Below are positions 45,163 through 55,800 of a DNA stretch of 64,000 nt, one piece after another (the first letter of the stretch is position 1; each line of letters begins with the position of its first letter). The stretch lies in assembly GCA_964017065.1 (NCBI GenBank), contig OZ024784.1, forward strand, positions 2,726,598 to 2,790,597, written 5' to 3'. Origin of the DNA: Haliclona indistincta. Its lineage: Eukaryota > Porifera > Demospongiae > Haplosclerida > Chalinidae. A program made the translations under genes and the position numbers. A model generated the notes under the pieces. It did no database searches. It had not been told where the DNA came from and saw only the letters and a list, made by a program, of their open reading frames with translations.

Positions 45163-47701
45163 ATGGGAGGCGGAGAGGTGATCAAGAAAGGCACGTTGAT
45201 CAAAAGCCCGCCACTTGAAGGTGGTGGCGGGATGAAGGTGCGCCCTGCGGTGACTGATGACTGTTGTATGTAATGCAATGTAGTTCAGGCCATGGAGTGT
45301 GCTTGTGTGCACTCTTTTAGTTCTAGGCGTGGTAGAATAATAGTCACTTTTGTTGTTTATTTGGAAAGATGGCTCGTCTATTGGATCAACAGTCATTATT
45401 AGAAATATCCAACTGACTGCATTCCATTCACTAGTATAATTATGTGTATATGTGTGCAAACAAACATTTGAGAGAAATAGAATTGCACCAAGTCTCTTTA
45501 ACTCCTCAGTTGATGTGTGCTTTTGAATGTAATAACTATTGGTATGGTTGTTTTCTCCTTGGGTGCAAATAGTCAACTGCATTATGCTTTACAAGTCCCT
45601 TGGTAAGTTGTTACTGTATAGAGGGCTGTGAATAGTAGAGATCACCAAAACATGTCCTTCAGTTTGTCTGAGTTATGGACAGAGTATAACAATTTCCTAG
45701 AATTAGTAAGAGCAGATATGGGAGATACACAACATTGTTTTTATCTAAACACATTTGTAGACTATTTTCTGTTACTGATTGTGGCTCGTAGTGGTCACAT
45801 TCTGTGAATCACTGCTTTAGTGCATAGCGTGTTAACAGCGTAAAGTGTGCTGTTGAAAGACATCTTTGCATATGGAAGCAGACATCAATTGTCACGTGCG
45901 TGTTGTTGCCTAACAAGCCGTTAAGTATTATGCACTGCATCTATTGAACAAAATTTACAGCCTATTAGAGCGCATTAGCCTAACATAACAGTCAACTCCC
46001 TGTGTTTGCGGCATGTGATTGATTTGTAGAGTGTTTGTGATTGTATCGATTGTATTGTTTTCAATATAATGCTTTATTCTTTAATTGTGTTATTTCTCTT
46101 TCCATAGAACTGGCGGAAGAGGTTCTTCTGTTTGCGCTCGAGCAAAGTATTGGAATATTACAAGAAAGAAGGTGGTGAACTGAAAGGAGTGATTAACCTG
46201 GAGGACTGTGTTTCGATTCATTCTGCTCTCTATCACAAGAAGTATAAGTTTGTATTTGATATAAAGACCAAAGATAGGATCTACTATTTGGTGGCTGCTA
46301 CTGCTGAAGAGATGATGTCATGGGTTGAAGCTGTATGCGGATTATGCAAATTTAGCAGTCCCAATAGATTGCGTGAGTGATGTGGGATGATGATAGTGTT
46401 TGTAAATCAGTGTGTTTATTGTGTACTGTTTGTTATTCTACAGCATTACCTAATGCAACCACTACATATGTACCAGACGAGTCCATCCCTAAATTGGTTG
46501 AACAAGGGGCAAGTTTAGGTCCTGTAAAGTTCCCTGTTCATCAAAATTCTTGTCCTATTCTCAGTGGTGAAGTCTGCTCTGAGCAAGAAGGAGCTGTTGC
46601 TGGCATGCCCCTAACACAAGCACTGATTTCTAAAGGGCTAGCCTCTTCTGCTACTGCTACGGGCACTTCTGATCGTAATAGTGTGTTTGCTCCACACCCA
46701 ACAGACCAGAAAGGCTATCTTCATGATGCACTGTCGCAGATGTATGATACTCCATCAAACAATACATTGGCGCCTCAAATGCAGCATGGAACATTTGCAA
46801 CATCAACTCCTGATCCTTACGACAATTACAATAAACCGAGAAGCTGGACAACGGTTGATCCATCTACTAACAGCTCCTCTGATCGAGCACACACTCTTGC
46901 TAACGGATATATGGTCCCTCGAATAAATCCTCCAGCACAACGGCATTCAAACTATGACTACCCACCTCCTCCTAGACCTGCCAACACAGTCACAATAACC
47001 CAGCCCAATACTGTGAAACCACTTGACTTTCCAACTGTCAGAGATTACGTAAATTATCAAACACAACCTGACGGTCCTCCTCCTGTTGATCGCACTACTA
47101 AACCTTGCCCTCCTAAAATAGACCGGTCAACTAAACCTGATCGCCGCAATTCAACAGGTCAAATTCGAATGATAAATTCACCTCCCAGAGAAATCCCTAG
47201 AATGTCGCCTCTTCCATCTGAGAGTTCCCGTAGCAGCCAAGCCAGTAGTATTTCCAGTGAACTAGAAGAGCCCTTTCTAGCCGCCGACATTCCTAGACCA
47301 ATGGACCAGTCAGTGCAGTATACACAGGTAACATTTAAGCACAAGGCTGAGATTGGACAGGTAGTTGATCTGGATGACAAATCTTCAGCAGCTGACCAAC
47401 AAGCAAGCAGCAAGAAGCCTATACCTGCTCCTCGTAACAAATCAACAACTAACTACACACAGATTGACCTTGCTGCTACTAGTGCTCTACGATTTCCAGA
47501 CACCATAGAGGAATCATCTTCAGAATCAGACGACGATTACGAAGACGGATATCTGAAAATTACTGGGGAATTAGACGACGAGGATAGAGAAAGACAAGAT
47601 AATGACTACACCCATTTTTATCCATCACCAGCAAAGGTTAGTTATTATCTGCTTCAGTGAATGAATGATCTCCCTGCCTACTTTAGATTGAGGAAAGCTG
47701 A
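45163..47701 (+). CDS. GAB1: GAB-family (GRB2-associated binder) docking protein
   Basis: GAB proteins sit below receptor tyrosine kinases, are recruited by GRB2, and bind SHP2, PI3K and CRK. Exon 1 (MGGGEVIKKGTLIKSPPLEG) opens a PH domain. After an intron of about 870 bp it continues NWRKRFFCLRSSKVLEYYKK, KFVFDIKTKDRIYYLVAATA and MMSWVEAVCGLC; this resembles GAB1 (SGGEVVCSGWLRKSPP, LEYYK, FDINTIDRIFYLVA). The tail has two adjacent PxxxRxxKP motifs, PPVDRTTKP and PKIDRSTKP (about 47076-47146), the atypical GRB2 C-SH3 ligand of GAB. Tyrosine motifs are YMVP, YDYP, DYVNY, YTQV, YTQI and YLKI. The last exon adds IEES and stops at 47699. It appears to be the single pre-duplication GAB, so the symbol stands for the family. 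Confidence 0.88.
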
Positions 47702-48033
47702 CCAGCAAGACCTGTTACATCACTCACACCACCTGTTGATCTTCTATTGCTAAATTCCCATCCATTATTTTTTTGTTTCGTTCATTCTGTATCATAGTAC
47801 TCTGTGTAACACGTGAAAGTAATAATAACTTATTTTGTAAATACTACATTATGAGCAGGAAATGATGCACACGTGCACTGATCATGAGTTGAAGGTGGTT
47901 TTGATTTAGAGCTGATTATCTCATTCAAGGTCGCCACAATCAATCTGATCTAGGATGGTTCTCACAAAGTGTGTATAGACAGTTTTCATTTAAAAAAAAC
48001 AACAATTATGCTAATACCGTTATACATTGTATT
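47702..48033. other. Intergenic region, GAB 3' end to small ORF 3' end
   Basis: 332 bp, AT-rich, convergent 3' ends. Nothing beyond probable UTRs is visible. Confidence 0.5.
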
Positions 48034-48339
48034 TTACTGGACAGAATGTGGTCTTTGCAACTTTCTGGCATCGTCCAGTTCTTCTTCTTCGTCCTGTTTC
48101 TCACTTGTCTCACCCCATACAGTTAAAGAAACTCTTCTCACAGCTCGTCGGACAAAGCTCCCACACGCTTGTTGTGCAACCACTACAGATTTCAAGTCAA
48201 ACCTCCATTCATGCACGTCATCACTCATTCGTCTTAGCTTCGCAGCAGCTGCTTTTCTCATTTTTGACTGCTCCATAACTGCTGGGGCTGACTCCAAGCG
48301 AGATCGAGGTTGCTGATGGTCTGTTTGTTGTTGGTCCAT
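48034..48339 (-). CDS. Small uncharacterised protein, 101 residues
   Basis: A single uninterrupted frame from ATG 48339 to TAA 48034 begins MDQQQTDHQQPRSRLESAPA. It has a basic helical middle (KMRKAAAAKLRRMSDDVHEW, then RFDLKSVVVAQQACGSFVRR) and an acidic segment near the C-terminus (QDEEEELDD). I do not recognise the family. The opposite strand is also partly open, so strand choice rests on the ATG, the helical charge pattern and its divergent position 301 bp from HSP70. Confidence 0.45.
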   Translation of the reverse strand: MDQQQTDHQQPRSRLESAPAVMEQSKMRKAAAAKLRRMSDDVHEWRFDLKSVVVAQQACGSFVRRAVRRVSLTVWGETSEKQDEEEELDDARKLQRPHSVQ

Positions 48340-48523
48340 GATGGCATTGCTCTTTTTACTGATTATTTGTGCTCGGGTTGTGGTTAGATTTCGAGGAATA
48401 CACTGACCCCATGCCCACCACGCCTACATCCATATCGCGCGCCACATAATAAACTTATCATGCGCATTAATTAGCTAGCTAGCCGATCGACGCGTGCGCA
48501 TCACTGACATGACCACGTGTTAG

Positions 48524-48543
48524 TTCTAGAAACATCTAGAAAC
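48524..48543 (+). promoter_or_regulatory. Heat-shock element of HSP70
   Basis: TTCTAGAAACATCTAGAAAC contains four alternating 5-bp units (TTC, GAA, ATC, GAA), three of them exact. This is the trimer-binding arrangement for HSF1, located 98 bp before the ATG. Confidence 0.85.
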
Positions 48544-48550
48544 AGCCCCT

Positions 48551-48558
48551 CTATAAAA
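48551..48558 (+). promoter_or_regulatory. TATA box of HSP70
   Basis: CTATAAAA lies directly downstream of the heat-shock element and 83 bp before the start codon, the usual HSE-TATA order of inducible HSP70 genes. Confidence 0.85.
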
Positions 48559-48640
48559 TGTGAGCGGTGCTCTAACCTTTCACACGTGACCTTTATTCCT
48601 TTCTAATTTCCCAGTGATCCATCTCTTGTCTCGAGGAGAA

Positions 48641-50617
48641 ATGGCAAAAGCACCAGCAATCGGCATCGATTTGGGCACGACTTATTCCTGTGTTGGAGTT
48701 TTTCAACATGGAAAAGTAGAAATCATTGCTAACGACCAGGGTAACCGCACCACACCTAGCTATGTCGGGTTCACAGACTCTGAGCGACTCATTGGTGATG
48801 CCGCAAAAAACCAAGTAGCCATGAACCCACTGAACACCGTTTTTGATGCCAAAAGACTGATCGGCCGTCGCTTCAACGACCAAACCGTCGTCAGCGACAT
48901 GAAGCACTGGCCTTTCAAGGTTGTAAACGTCGATGGACGTCCAAAAATTCAGGTGGAGTACAAGTGCGAGACAAAGACCTTCTTTCCCGAGGAGGTATCG
49001 TCAATGGTGCTGACCAAGATGAAAGAAACAGCTGAGGCCTATCTTGGAAAGACCGTGACAGATGCAGTAGTTACCGTTCCAGCTTACTTCAATGACTCTC
49101 AGCGTCAAGCAACAAAAGATGCTGGCACTATCTGTGGACTAAATGTACTCAGAATCATCAACGAACCAACGGCAGCTGCCATCGCTTATGGACTGGACAA
49201 GAAAGTCGGAAACGAGCGAAATGTTCTCATCTTTGATCTGGGAGGTGGCACTTTCGACGTGTCTGTTTTGACCATAGAAGATGGAATTTTTGAGGTCAAG
49301 TCGACTTCTGGTGACACTCATCTTGGTGGTGAAGATTTTGACAATCGTATGGTGAACCACTTTGTCCAGGAATTTAGACGTAAACACAAGAAAGATATGA
49401 CTGGAAATCCACGTGCCCTTCGTCGTCTGCGCACTGCTGCTGAACGAGCCAAGAGGACTCTTTCATCTAGTGCTCAGGCTACTATTGAAATAGACTCTCT
49501 GTTTGAAGGAATTGACTTCTACACAACCATCACTCGAGCTCGTTTTGAGGAAATGAATGGAGATCTCTTCCGAAGCACTCTAGATCCTGTGGAAAAGGCT
49601 CTACGTGATTCAAAGTTTGACAAAGGCCAGATTCACGACATAGTATTAGTTGGTGGTTCTACTCGTATCCCCAAGATACAGAAGCTCCTTCAAGACTTCT
49701 TTGGTGGAAAAGAACTGAACAAATCTATCAACCCTGATGAGGCCGTGGCTTATGGAGCAGCTGTCCAAGCAGCCATTCTCTCTGGTGACAAAAGTGAAGA
49801 GGTGCAAGACTTGCTTCTACTAGATGTGACGCCTCTTTCTCTTGGTATCGAGACTGCTGGTGGAGTCATGACCTCTCTGATCAAGCGCAACTCCACCATT
49901 CCCAAGAGAGAGTCACAGATCTTCACTACCTACTCCGACAATCAGCCTGGTGTTTTGATTCAAGTGTATGAGGGCGAGCGTGCTATGACGAAAGACAACA
50001 ACATCCTCGGCAAGTTTGAATTGTCTGGCATTCCTCCAGCACCAAGAGGTGTTCCGCAAATTGAAGTAACCTTTGACATTGATCGTAATGGTATCCTCAA
50101 TGTGTCCGCTGTTGAGAAAAGCACAGGAAAAGAAAACAAGATCACCATCACTAATGACAAGGGCAGGTTAAGTGCCGAAGATATTGAGAGGATGGTGAGA
50201 GAAGCTGACCAGTACAAGGCAGAGGACGAATCTCATCGAAACAGAATCCAAGCTAAGAACAACTTGGAGAGTTATGCTTTCTCAATGAAGAGTACAATGG
50301 AAGACGACAACACGAAGGACAAGGTACCTGAGGACGACAGAAAGACTGTTGTAGACAAGTGCAAAGAAGTTATTGACTGGCTTGACTCCAACCAGACCGC
50401 CTCAAAAGAAGAGTACGAAGACAAGCAGAAAGAACTAGAGGGAGTCTGTGTGCCAATTGTTACCAAGCTGTACCAGGCTGGTGGAGCGCCTCCTGGAGGT
50501 ATGCCTGGTGGAATGCCCGGTGGAATGCCTGGTGGGTTTCCTGGAGGAGCAGCTGCTCCTGGTGGTGGCAGCAGTGGAGGAAGTGGTGCTGGGCCTACCA
50601 TCGAGGAAGTGGATTAG
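48641..50617 (+). CDS. HSPA8: Cytosolic HSP70 chaperone, intronless
   Basis: An ATP-driven chaperone of 658 residues in one exon. The start is chosen at [20 protein letters not shown] (48641), not the upstream in-frame ATG at 48614. All three HSP70 signatures are present: [25 protein letters not shown] and [17 protein letters not shown]. There is a GGMP-repeat tail ([19 protein letters not shown]) and the terminal GPTIEEVD, which marks it as cytosolic/nuclear and able to bind TPR co-chaperones. The absence of introns in an intron-dense region, with an HSE and TATA box, fits a stress-inducible copy. The symbol is for the family; inducible HSPA1-type and constitutive HSPA8-type are not separable here. 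Confidence 0.97.
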   Translation: MAKAPAIGIDLGTTYSCVGVFQHGKVEIIANDQGNRTTPSYVGFTDSERLIGDAAKNQVAMNPLNTVFDAKRLIGRRFNDQTVVSDMKHWPFKVVNVDGRPKIQVEYKCETKTFFPEEVSSMVLTKMKETAEAYLGKTVTDAVVTVPAYFNDSQRQATKDAGTICGLNVLRIINEPTAAAIAYGLDKKVGNERNVLIFDLGGGTFDVSVLTIEDGIFEVKSTSGDTHLGGEDFDNRMVNHFVQEFRRKHKKDMTGNPRALRRLRTAAERAKRTLSSSAQATIEIDSLFEGIDFYTTITRARFEEMNGDLFRSTLDPVEKALRDSKFDKGQIHDIVLVGGSTRIPKIQKLLQDFFGGKELNKSINPDEAVAYGAAVQAAILSGDKSEEVQDLLLLDVTPLSLGIETAGGVMTSLIKRNSTIPKRESQIFTTYSDNQPGVLIQVYEGERAMTKDNNILGKFELSGIPPAPRGVPQIEVTFDIDRNGILNVSAVEKSTGKENKITITNDKGRLSAEDIERMVREADQYKAEDESHRNRIQAKNNLESYAFSMKSTMEDDNTKDKVPEDDRKTVVDKCKEVIDWLDSNQTASKEEYEDKQKELEGVCVPIVTKLYQAGGAPPGGMPGGMPGGMPGGFPGGAAAPGGGSSGGSGAGPTIEEVD

Positions 50618-51006
50618 GACAATTAACTGTTGAATTTGCCTAGTTGAAATCATGACTATTTGTCTTAGATTGATATTGCTATTTGTTTCATTTCATAGTC
50701 AAACTGAAAGTTAGTGAAAGGGGTTTTACAACGTTGTGAGGTGGTTGAGTTAATGCTGCCACATGCTTAGTCCCAACAGATAACTTGCAATGAGTTCACC
50801 GCACCCTCAGCACCGGGGGGGGATATGCCCAAAGGATAGTTATAAAAATTAAATTAAAGACGAATAACTAGTAAGTCACGCCCATTACAGTGTTTAGCGG
50901 AGCTCGAGCAGGAAATCGAGTAGCGTCTCGTGTCTGAGTGCGTACGCTTTGAGGCTAAGGCTATTATCGAGTAGTTGACACATAAGGTACTGGGTACCCT
51001 TTGGAC
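50618..51006. other. Intergenic region, HSP70 3' end to UBL3
   Basis: 389 bp holding the HSP70 3' UTR and the UBL3 promoter and 5' UTR. A run of G (ACCGGGGGGGG) lies near 50812. No other gene is visible. Confidence 0.5.
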
Positions 51007-51573
51007 ATGCCGGGAGTTCAATCTGACAAGGTGAATACTAAGTACTTTTGCTCATAAGTCACTCTCTCGCTCTGACTTGTCTCTCTGACTACTTTCAGAT
51101 TGGTCTCCGCCTATTACTAGTGTCTGGAGCTAGTCACGTCTTCACGTTTCACCCAACAGAGACAGCATCCGATGTAGTACGACATGTGTTTAGTAACTGG
51201 CCCGTGGAATGGGACGAGTGTCCTACAGATAGAGCTAAATTGTTGAGACTCTTATACCAAGGAAAGTTCTTAAGTGATGAAATTTCTCTGTCAGGTCAGT
51301 TGGTCAACTCGTGTATTGTTGGGTGCTATCTTGTTGAATTTGCACTTGTACAGTACTAATCAATTTCCTCTTTACTCCTTCAGACCTTCATCTATCACTC
51401 GGCAAGGTAACAGTTATGCATCTCATCTTGAGAGAGAACCAAATAGATCAATTACAAGAAGGTAACTAAAGATTATCGTGTTTTATATAAACTATCGTAT
51501 CACTTCAGAACACGGAAGAGGAGGCAGAAGAAAGACTAACCCACAGAGTGATGGCTGTTGTGTCATTTTGTAA
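51007..51573 (+). CDS. UBL3: UBL3 / membrane-anchored ubiquitin-fold protein
   Basis: A ubiquitin-like protein tethered to membranes through a prenylated C-terminus, implicated in sorting proteins to small vesicles. Exon 1 (51007-51030) is MPGVQSDK. The next exon gives IGLRLLLVSGASHVFTFHPT, SDVVRHVFSNWPVEWDE and LLRLLYQGKFLSDEISLS. The third starts DLHLSLGKVTVMHLILRENQ. The last ends NPQSDGCCVIL, a CAAX box (CVIL) with a preceding Cys for palmitoylation, the same as human UBL3. About 120 residues. Confidence 0.95.
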
Positions 51574-51859
51574 CCACCTCATCCTTCAAATTACAGAGTA
51601 TTCTGTCCTACAACAGTTCTAGTACATCCATTATTCTCATCTCATTATCATTGTGGTTGTGTATTGTGTTATTGTTGTCATCCTACTACTACTACTGTAC
51701 AGTATAGTAATATACACTGTACTAAATTAATTATGGAAAGTTCTATTGATCATTGAACACATGTTAGATTTATTATATAATAATACCAATGTCATCAGAT
51801 AGAGAGGGTGAAGGTCAGATTATCACACAAGAGATGAAAAGAGAATTTACTAACAATAA

Positions 51860-52465
51860 CTATGCACAGCATGCAGTGGATTGCTTCTTTTTCCCAGTCA
51901 AATCGACTGGATAGTCTTGCTTCTTAGTCACTACCATGTGTCCTAACATTGCTATTCTCTTGATGGCTGCCACAAATGCTTGTTCTACATTAGTTGATTC
52001 CTTTGCTGAAGTTTCATAGTAGGGCATCTTTCCGTTTTCAGAGCACCAATGGTTTGCCTCTTCTGATGTGACTTTTCGTTCACTGACATCGATCTTATTT
52101 CCAAGAACCACAAACGGAAACGTATCCGGCTCTTTCACATCTGCATAGTAGAGAAATTCTTTCTTCCACATGGCTAAGTTTTGGAAGCTCTGCACGTCAT
52201 CCACAGCGAAAGTGAGAAGACAACAATCGCTACCTCTGTAGAAGGGTGTACGTAAGCTTTTAAATCGCTCTTGGCCTGCTGTATCCCATATTTGCAGCGT
52301 GTACCGGTCACCATCAACCTCCATGTCTTTGTTGAGAAACTCCACGCCAATTGTGTGGAACATGGAGGGATCGAATTTGTTGCTGACGAACCGTTGAATG
52401 AGAGACGACTTTCCCACTCCCCCGTCTCCAAGAAGTACGACCTTTAGAAAGGTTGGCTTCGACAT
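51860..52465 (-). CDS. RAB9A: RAB9 small GTPase
   Basis: RAB9 governs late-endosome-to-Golgi transport. A single exon of 201 codons starts MSKPTFLKVVLLGDGGVGKS (P-loop). Then come FHTIGVEFLNKDMEVDG (switch I), DTAGQERFKSLRTPFYRGSD (switch II), NKID and ETSAK guanine-binding motifs, and a C-terminal STACCA. CCA is a CCX geranylgeranylation site, where vertebrate RAB9 ends in CC. The chosen start is the third in-frame methionine region, where family similarity begins; an upstream ATG at 52486 would add seven residues. The coding region of vertebrate RAB9A is also one exon, so lack of introns need not mean retrocopy. Confidence 0.96.
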   Translation of the reverse strand: MSKPTFLKVVLLGDGGVGKSSLIQRFVSNKFDPSMFHTIGVEFLNKDMEVDGDRYTLQIWDTAGQERFKSLRTPFYRGSDCCLLTFAVDDVQSFQNLAMWKKEFLYYADVKEPDTFPFVVLGNKIDVSERKVTSEEANHWCSENGKMPYYETSAKESTNVEQAFVAAIKRIAMLGHMVVTKKQDYPVDLTGKKKQSTACCA

Positions 52466-52876
52466 GGCTCGGCTGTACAGCAACAAGCAAGGAAAGAGAA
52501 GTAGGGAGTACAGACACTCCCCAAACTCGGCACGTTATTTGGTTGATTAAAATCTCCTATGTTAGTTTGAAAAACAAATTAAGAGCTGCTTAAGAGTAGA
52601 ATACAAGACCTTACCTAGTCACTGAAGAGCTGTGGACACTCAGTTCTTAGACATCACTGCTTACATGTATCGGTCATATGATCAGCCTTTAGCAAAAAAA
52701 TGGGCGTGACGGCGTGACGGTGAGCCTCATTCTCAACCGGCTGCGCATGGCGAACCAACAAGAAGTTGACCAATCAGATTCCTGCATTATCCGTTTCCCG
52801 CAAAAAATAAACATTTTGAGAACAACAAGCGATAAACCAGTGAAGGCACTGTTGGTAGGAAGCACTTGTGAGCAAT
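52466..52876. promoter_or_regulatory. Divergent promoter region, RAB9 / CEP135
   Basis: 411 bp between start codons. It contains two CGTGACGG half-CRE repeats near 52704 and a CCAAT motif near 52770. No X-box matching the full consensus was found although CEP135 is a centriolar gene. Confidence 0.45.
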
Positions 52877-55800
52877 ATGGCAACTGCTATGGAGAGAAAG
52901 TTTACTAGTCTCCGCAAACGATTGGACCAGATGGGCTACCGGCAGCCGCTGGGGGTGGAGTCTCTCCCATTAGCAGAGAGACTGTTTGGAGATCTCTTGC
53001 ACACCACTGAGAGCCTCAAGAACGCTAAAATACAGCTCAGCAAACAGAAAGAACAGAAAGGTTATTGTTTACACGGACTAATTTTCTGTGGTTAATTACT
53101 GTTTTGATCCTTCTTCCCCAGGTCTTTGGGAAAAGCAGTCTGAGCCATATCGAGTTGACAATGCTCGTCTTATCAAGGAAAACTCTGAGGTGCACCAACA
53201 GCTGCTCTCAGTCAAGGAGGGGTTTGAGGGAAGGATACGAGACTTGAAGGCAGCTCTAAGACGACTTGAACATGAAAATGCAGACCTCAAGTTTCTTAAT
53301 ACGCAGTACATGCAGCGACTAATGACACAGGAGAGAGAATCACAAGCCAAGTCAGATAAAATTCTAGAACTACAGGAGAAAAATTTCCAGGCAGTAATTC
53401 AGACTCCGGGAGGGCGAAAAAAGCAAGTTGCTTCACGACGTCAGCGTATGGAAATTGACAGCCTCTTGACTGAAAAATCAAACCTTCCATCTCGCTCGTC
53501 ATCAGACACTGTTCTAAAGCTGCCCGAGCCTGATCCATACGTAGCAGACTTGTTGAAAGTAGCTGACGACCGCATTGCTGGTCTTCAGAAACAGCTCAAA
53601 GAAGGAGAGGCCGAGAAAAAGAATCTGCTGGAGAATATTGATGAACTGACAAAACAGGTGCATATACTGTATTGTAGTACCAGTTACTTGACTGACACAC
53701 AGGTTGACAGACGAGAAGGTGAGGTGCAGCGTCTCATTAGACAGCTGAAGGGAGGGAGGCCGCCTGAGGCACTAGCTAGTGAAGACAAGACAGAGAACAG
53801 TGCAAAGATGGTTGCTCACATGAATATTCAGGTACTGCGTTTAGAAAAGAGTTGGCTGAGAAAATATTATCGTTTTTGCAGATTGATTTCTTGCAACAGA
53901 GAAACCAGGAGCTTGAAGCAAAGATAGCTGAAGAAGACACTGCTAAATCAGAGCTTCAAGCTCGAGCTGATGGACTCACCAGCAAGAATGCTCGTATCTG
54001 CTCTGAATTGAAGGAGATTGGTGAACTTGTGAAACAGATGGAGAGGGAAAGAGAGTCAGGGGAAAGTTCTTTGAGAGAGGAGGTGGAGAAAAAGAAGAGG
54101 GAGTGCAGTGAACTCAAGAGCAGAGGAGACCAACTACTGCAGGAGAAGAGAGACTTAGAACAGGTCAGGTCCACACGCTGTCTCTTGATTTCTTCACCAT
54201 TATCAACTTACAGAGAGAACAGCAGTTACTAGGAGACAATCAGAGAATGGCTCAACTGCTTGCTACCTCAGAGGAGGATTCTGAACAAGCTGCCACACTC
54301 TTAGAAAGACTGAACAAAGAGAAAAAAGTACTGACACAAGAATGTCAACAACTAAAAAAGAAAGGTGTTATTATTATTAGTATAATGAAGACTTTATTGT
54401 TTGTTCAGATCAAGCATTGCAGCGAAGAGTAGTAGAGTTGGATAGAGAGAAAGATAGGTTAGAGAGGAGATCAAGTGGAAGAATGAGTTCACCTGAAGTT
54501 AGTCGAGTGAAGAAGGAAAGAGATGAGCTAGTGATGGCAGTAGAGAGAATGGAACAGGAGCTGTCTCAGGTAACTGGAAGATTATGTGTGCATGTGTATG
54601 TCTTTATCACAGTTACAAGAAGAGTTACAGAGTTTAACAGAAGAAAGAGACAACATTAAGCTTCTCTATGAGCAGGTGAATACAACACACAAGCTCACAA
54701 TGTACTAGTACATGCTATAGATTGATCTTGTACAATCAGTGAGTGCTTTTGCGCTTGTCTGTTAACTATTCAGGTCACCGAGCAGCTCACTTGGTCTCAC
54801 AGAGACCCCTCCTCTCCTAGCACTGCTCTTCATTATCATCACGAGAGAGAGATTGCTGACCTTCATCTTGAGCTACAGAGAATCAAGAGTGAACGGAGTC
54901 TCCTGAAAGAGCGACTACGAACAAGCAGTGGTGTTCCTTCAGGCAATCATGAGGAATTAGAGAGGAGAAATGAAGAACTAGAAGATAATTTGGAAGAAGT
55001 GAGTTGTTTCATATATTTCGTTTCATCATTATTACCCTTCTGTTATTAGACTAAGCAAAAGTTGAACGGAGAGAGAGGAAAAGTAGCTTCATTGCAGAAG
55101 TCAATTTGGCAGTTAGAGGGAGAGCTGAAGAGAGTGAGGACTGAGCTTGGTTCTGCACAAGATGAGAGAAGGCGCTCAAGAGAACGAGCCAGCCGTCTTC
55201 AGGGGATGGTGGATGCTGGAGAGAAGATGAAGAAGCAGCAACAGATAGGGATTTTGCAACACTCCTCTGATTCTGAATCAGCCAGAATGGAGGTAGCCAG
55301 ACTCACTACTCGACTGAATCACCTGGAGAGAGAGGTGGAAGAGAAAGAGGAGAAAGTAAAGGAACTAGGAGAAGCACTGCTAGTACTGGATCAAGATCAT
55401 GACGGACTCCGAGCAGAATGTGACCAGAAAGACGAGAAGATTGCACAATTAACAAAAGTTGTAGAAGAGAGAGTGAGTTGAGTGCTTGAGTGTATGAAGT
55501 GATGTAAATTGTGTTTCTATCAGACAACAGAGTCTACAGCCAAAGACACCAATACTGTTCATCTTCAAGGACAACTGGTGCATAGTCAAACACAGCTCAC
55601 AGCACGAGATCAGGAAATAGCTAGTTTACGACGCCAGCTAACCGGTTCATCACAAGAGCTAGCACAGCTAAATAGAGACGGTGCCAGGCTGAAAGAGACC
55701 ATTACACAGCTGAAGGAAGATTTGAAGACAATGACACACGAGAGCCAGGTCTTGCGTACTGAGCTACAGAAGATCCGAGAAGAGAAGGAGAGGTTGAGAG

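Noticed and set aside
45148..45582. Minus-strand ORF of 144 codons
   Set aside because: It lies over GAB exon 1 and its long first intron and has no domain similarity or coding-like composition.
47969..48316. Plus-strand ORFs opposite the small 101-residue ORF
   Set aside because: Serine-rich antisense readings; the minus-strand frame has a good ATG and a helical charged composition.
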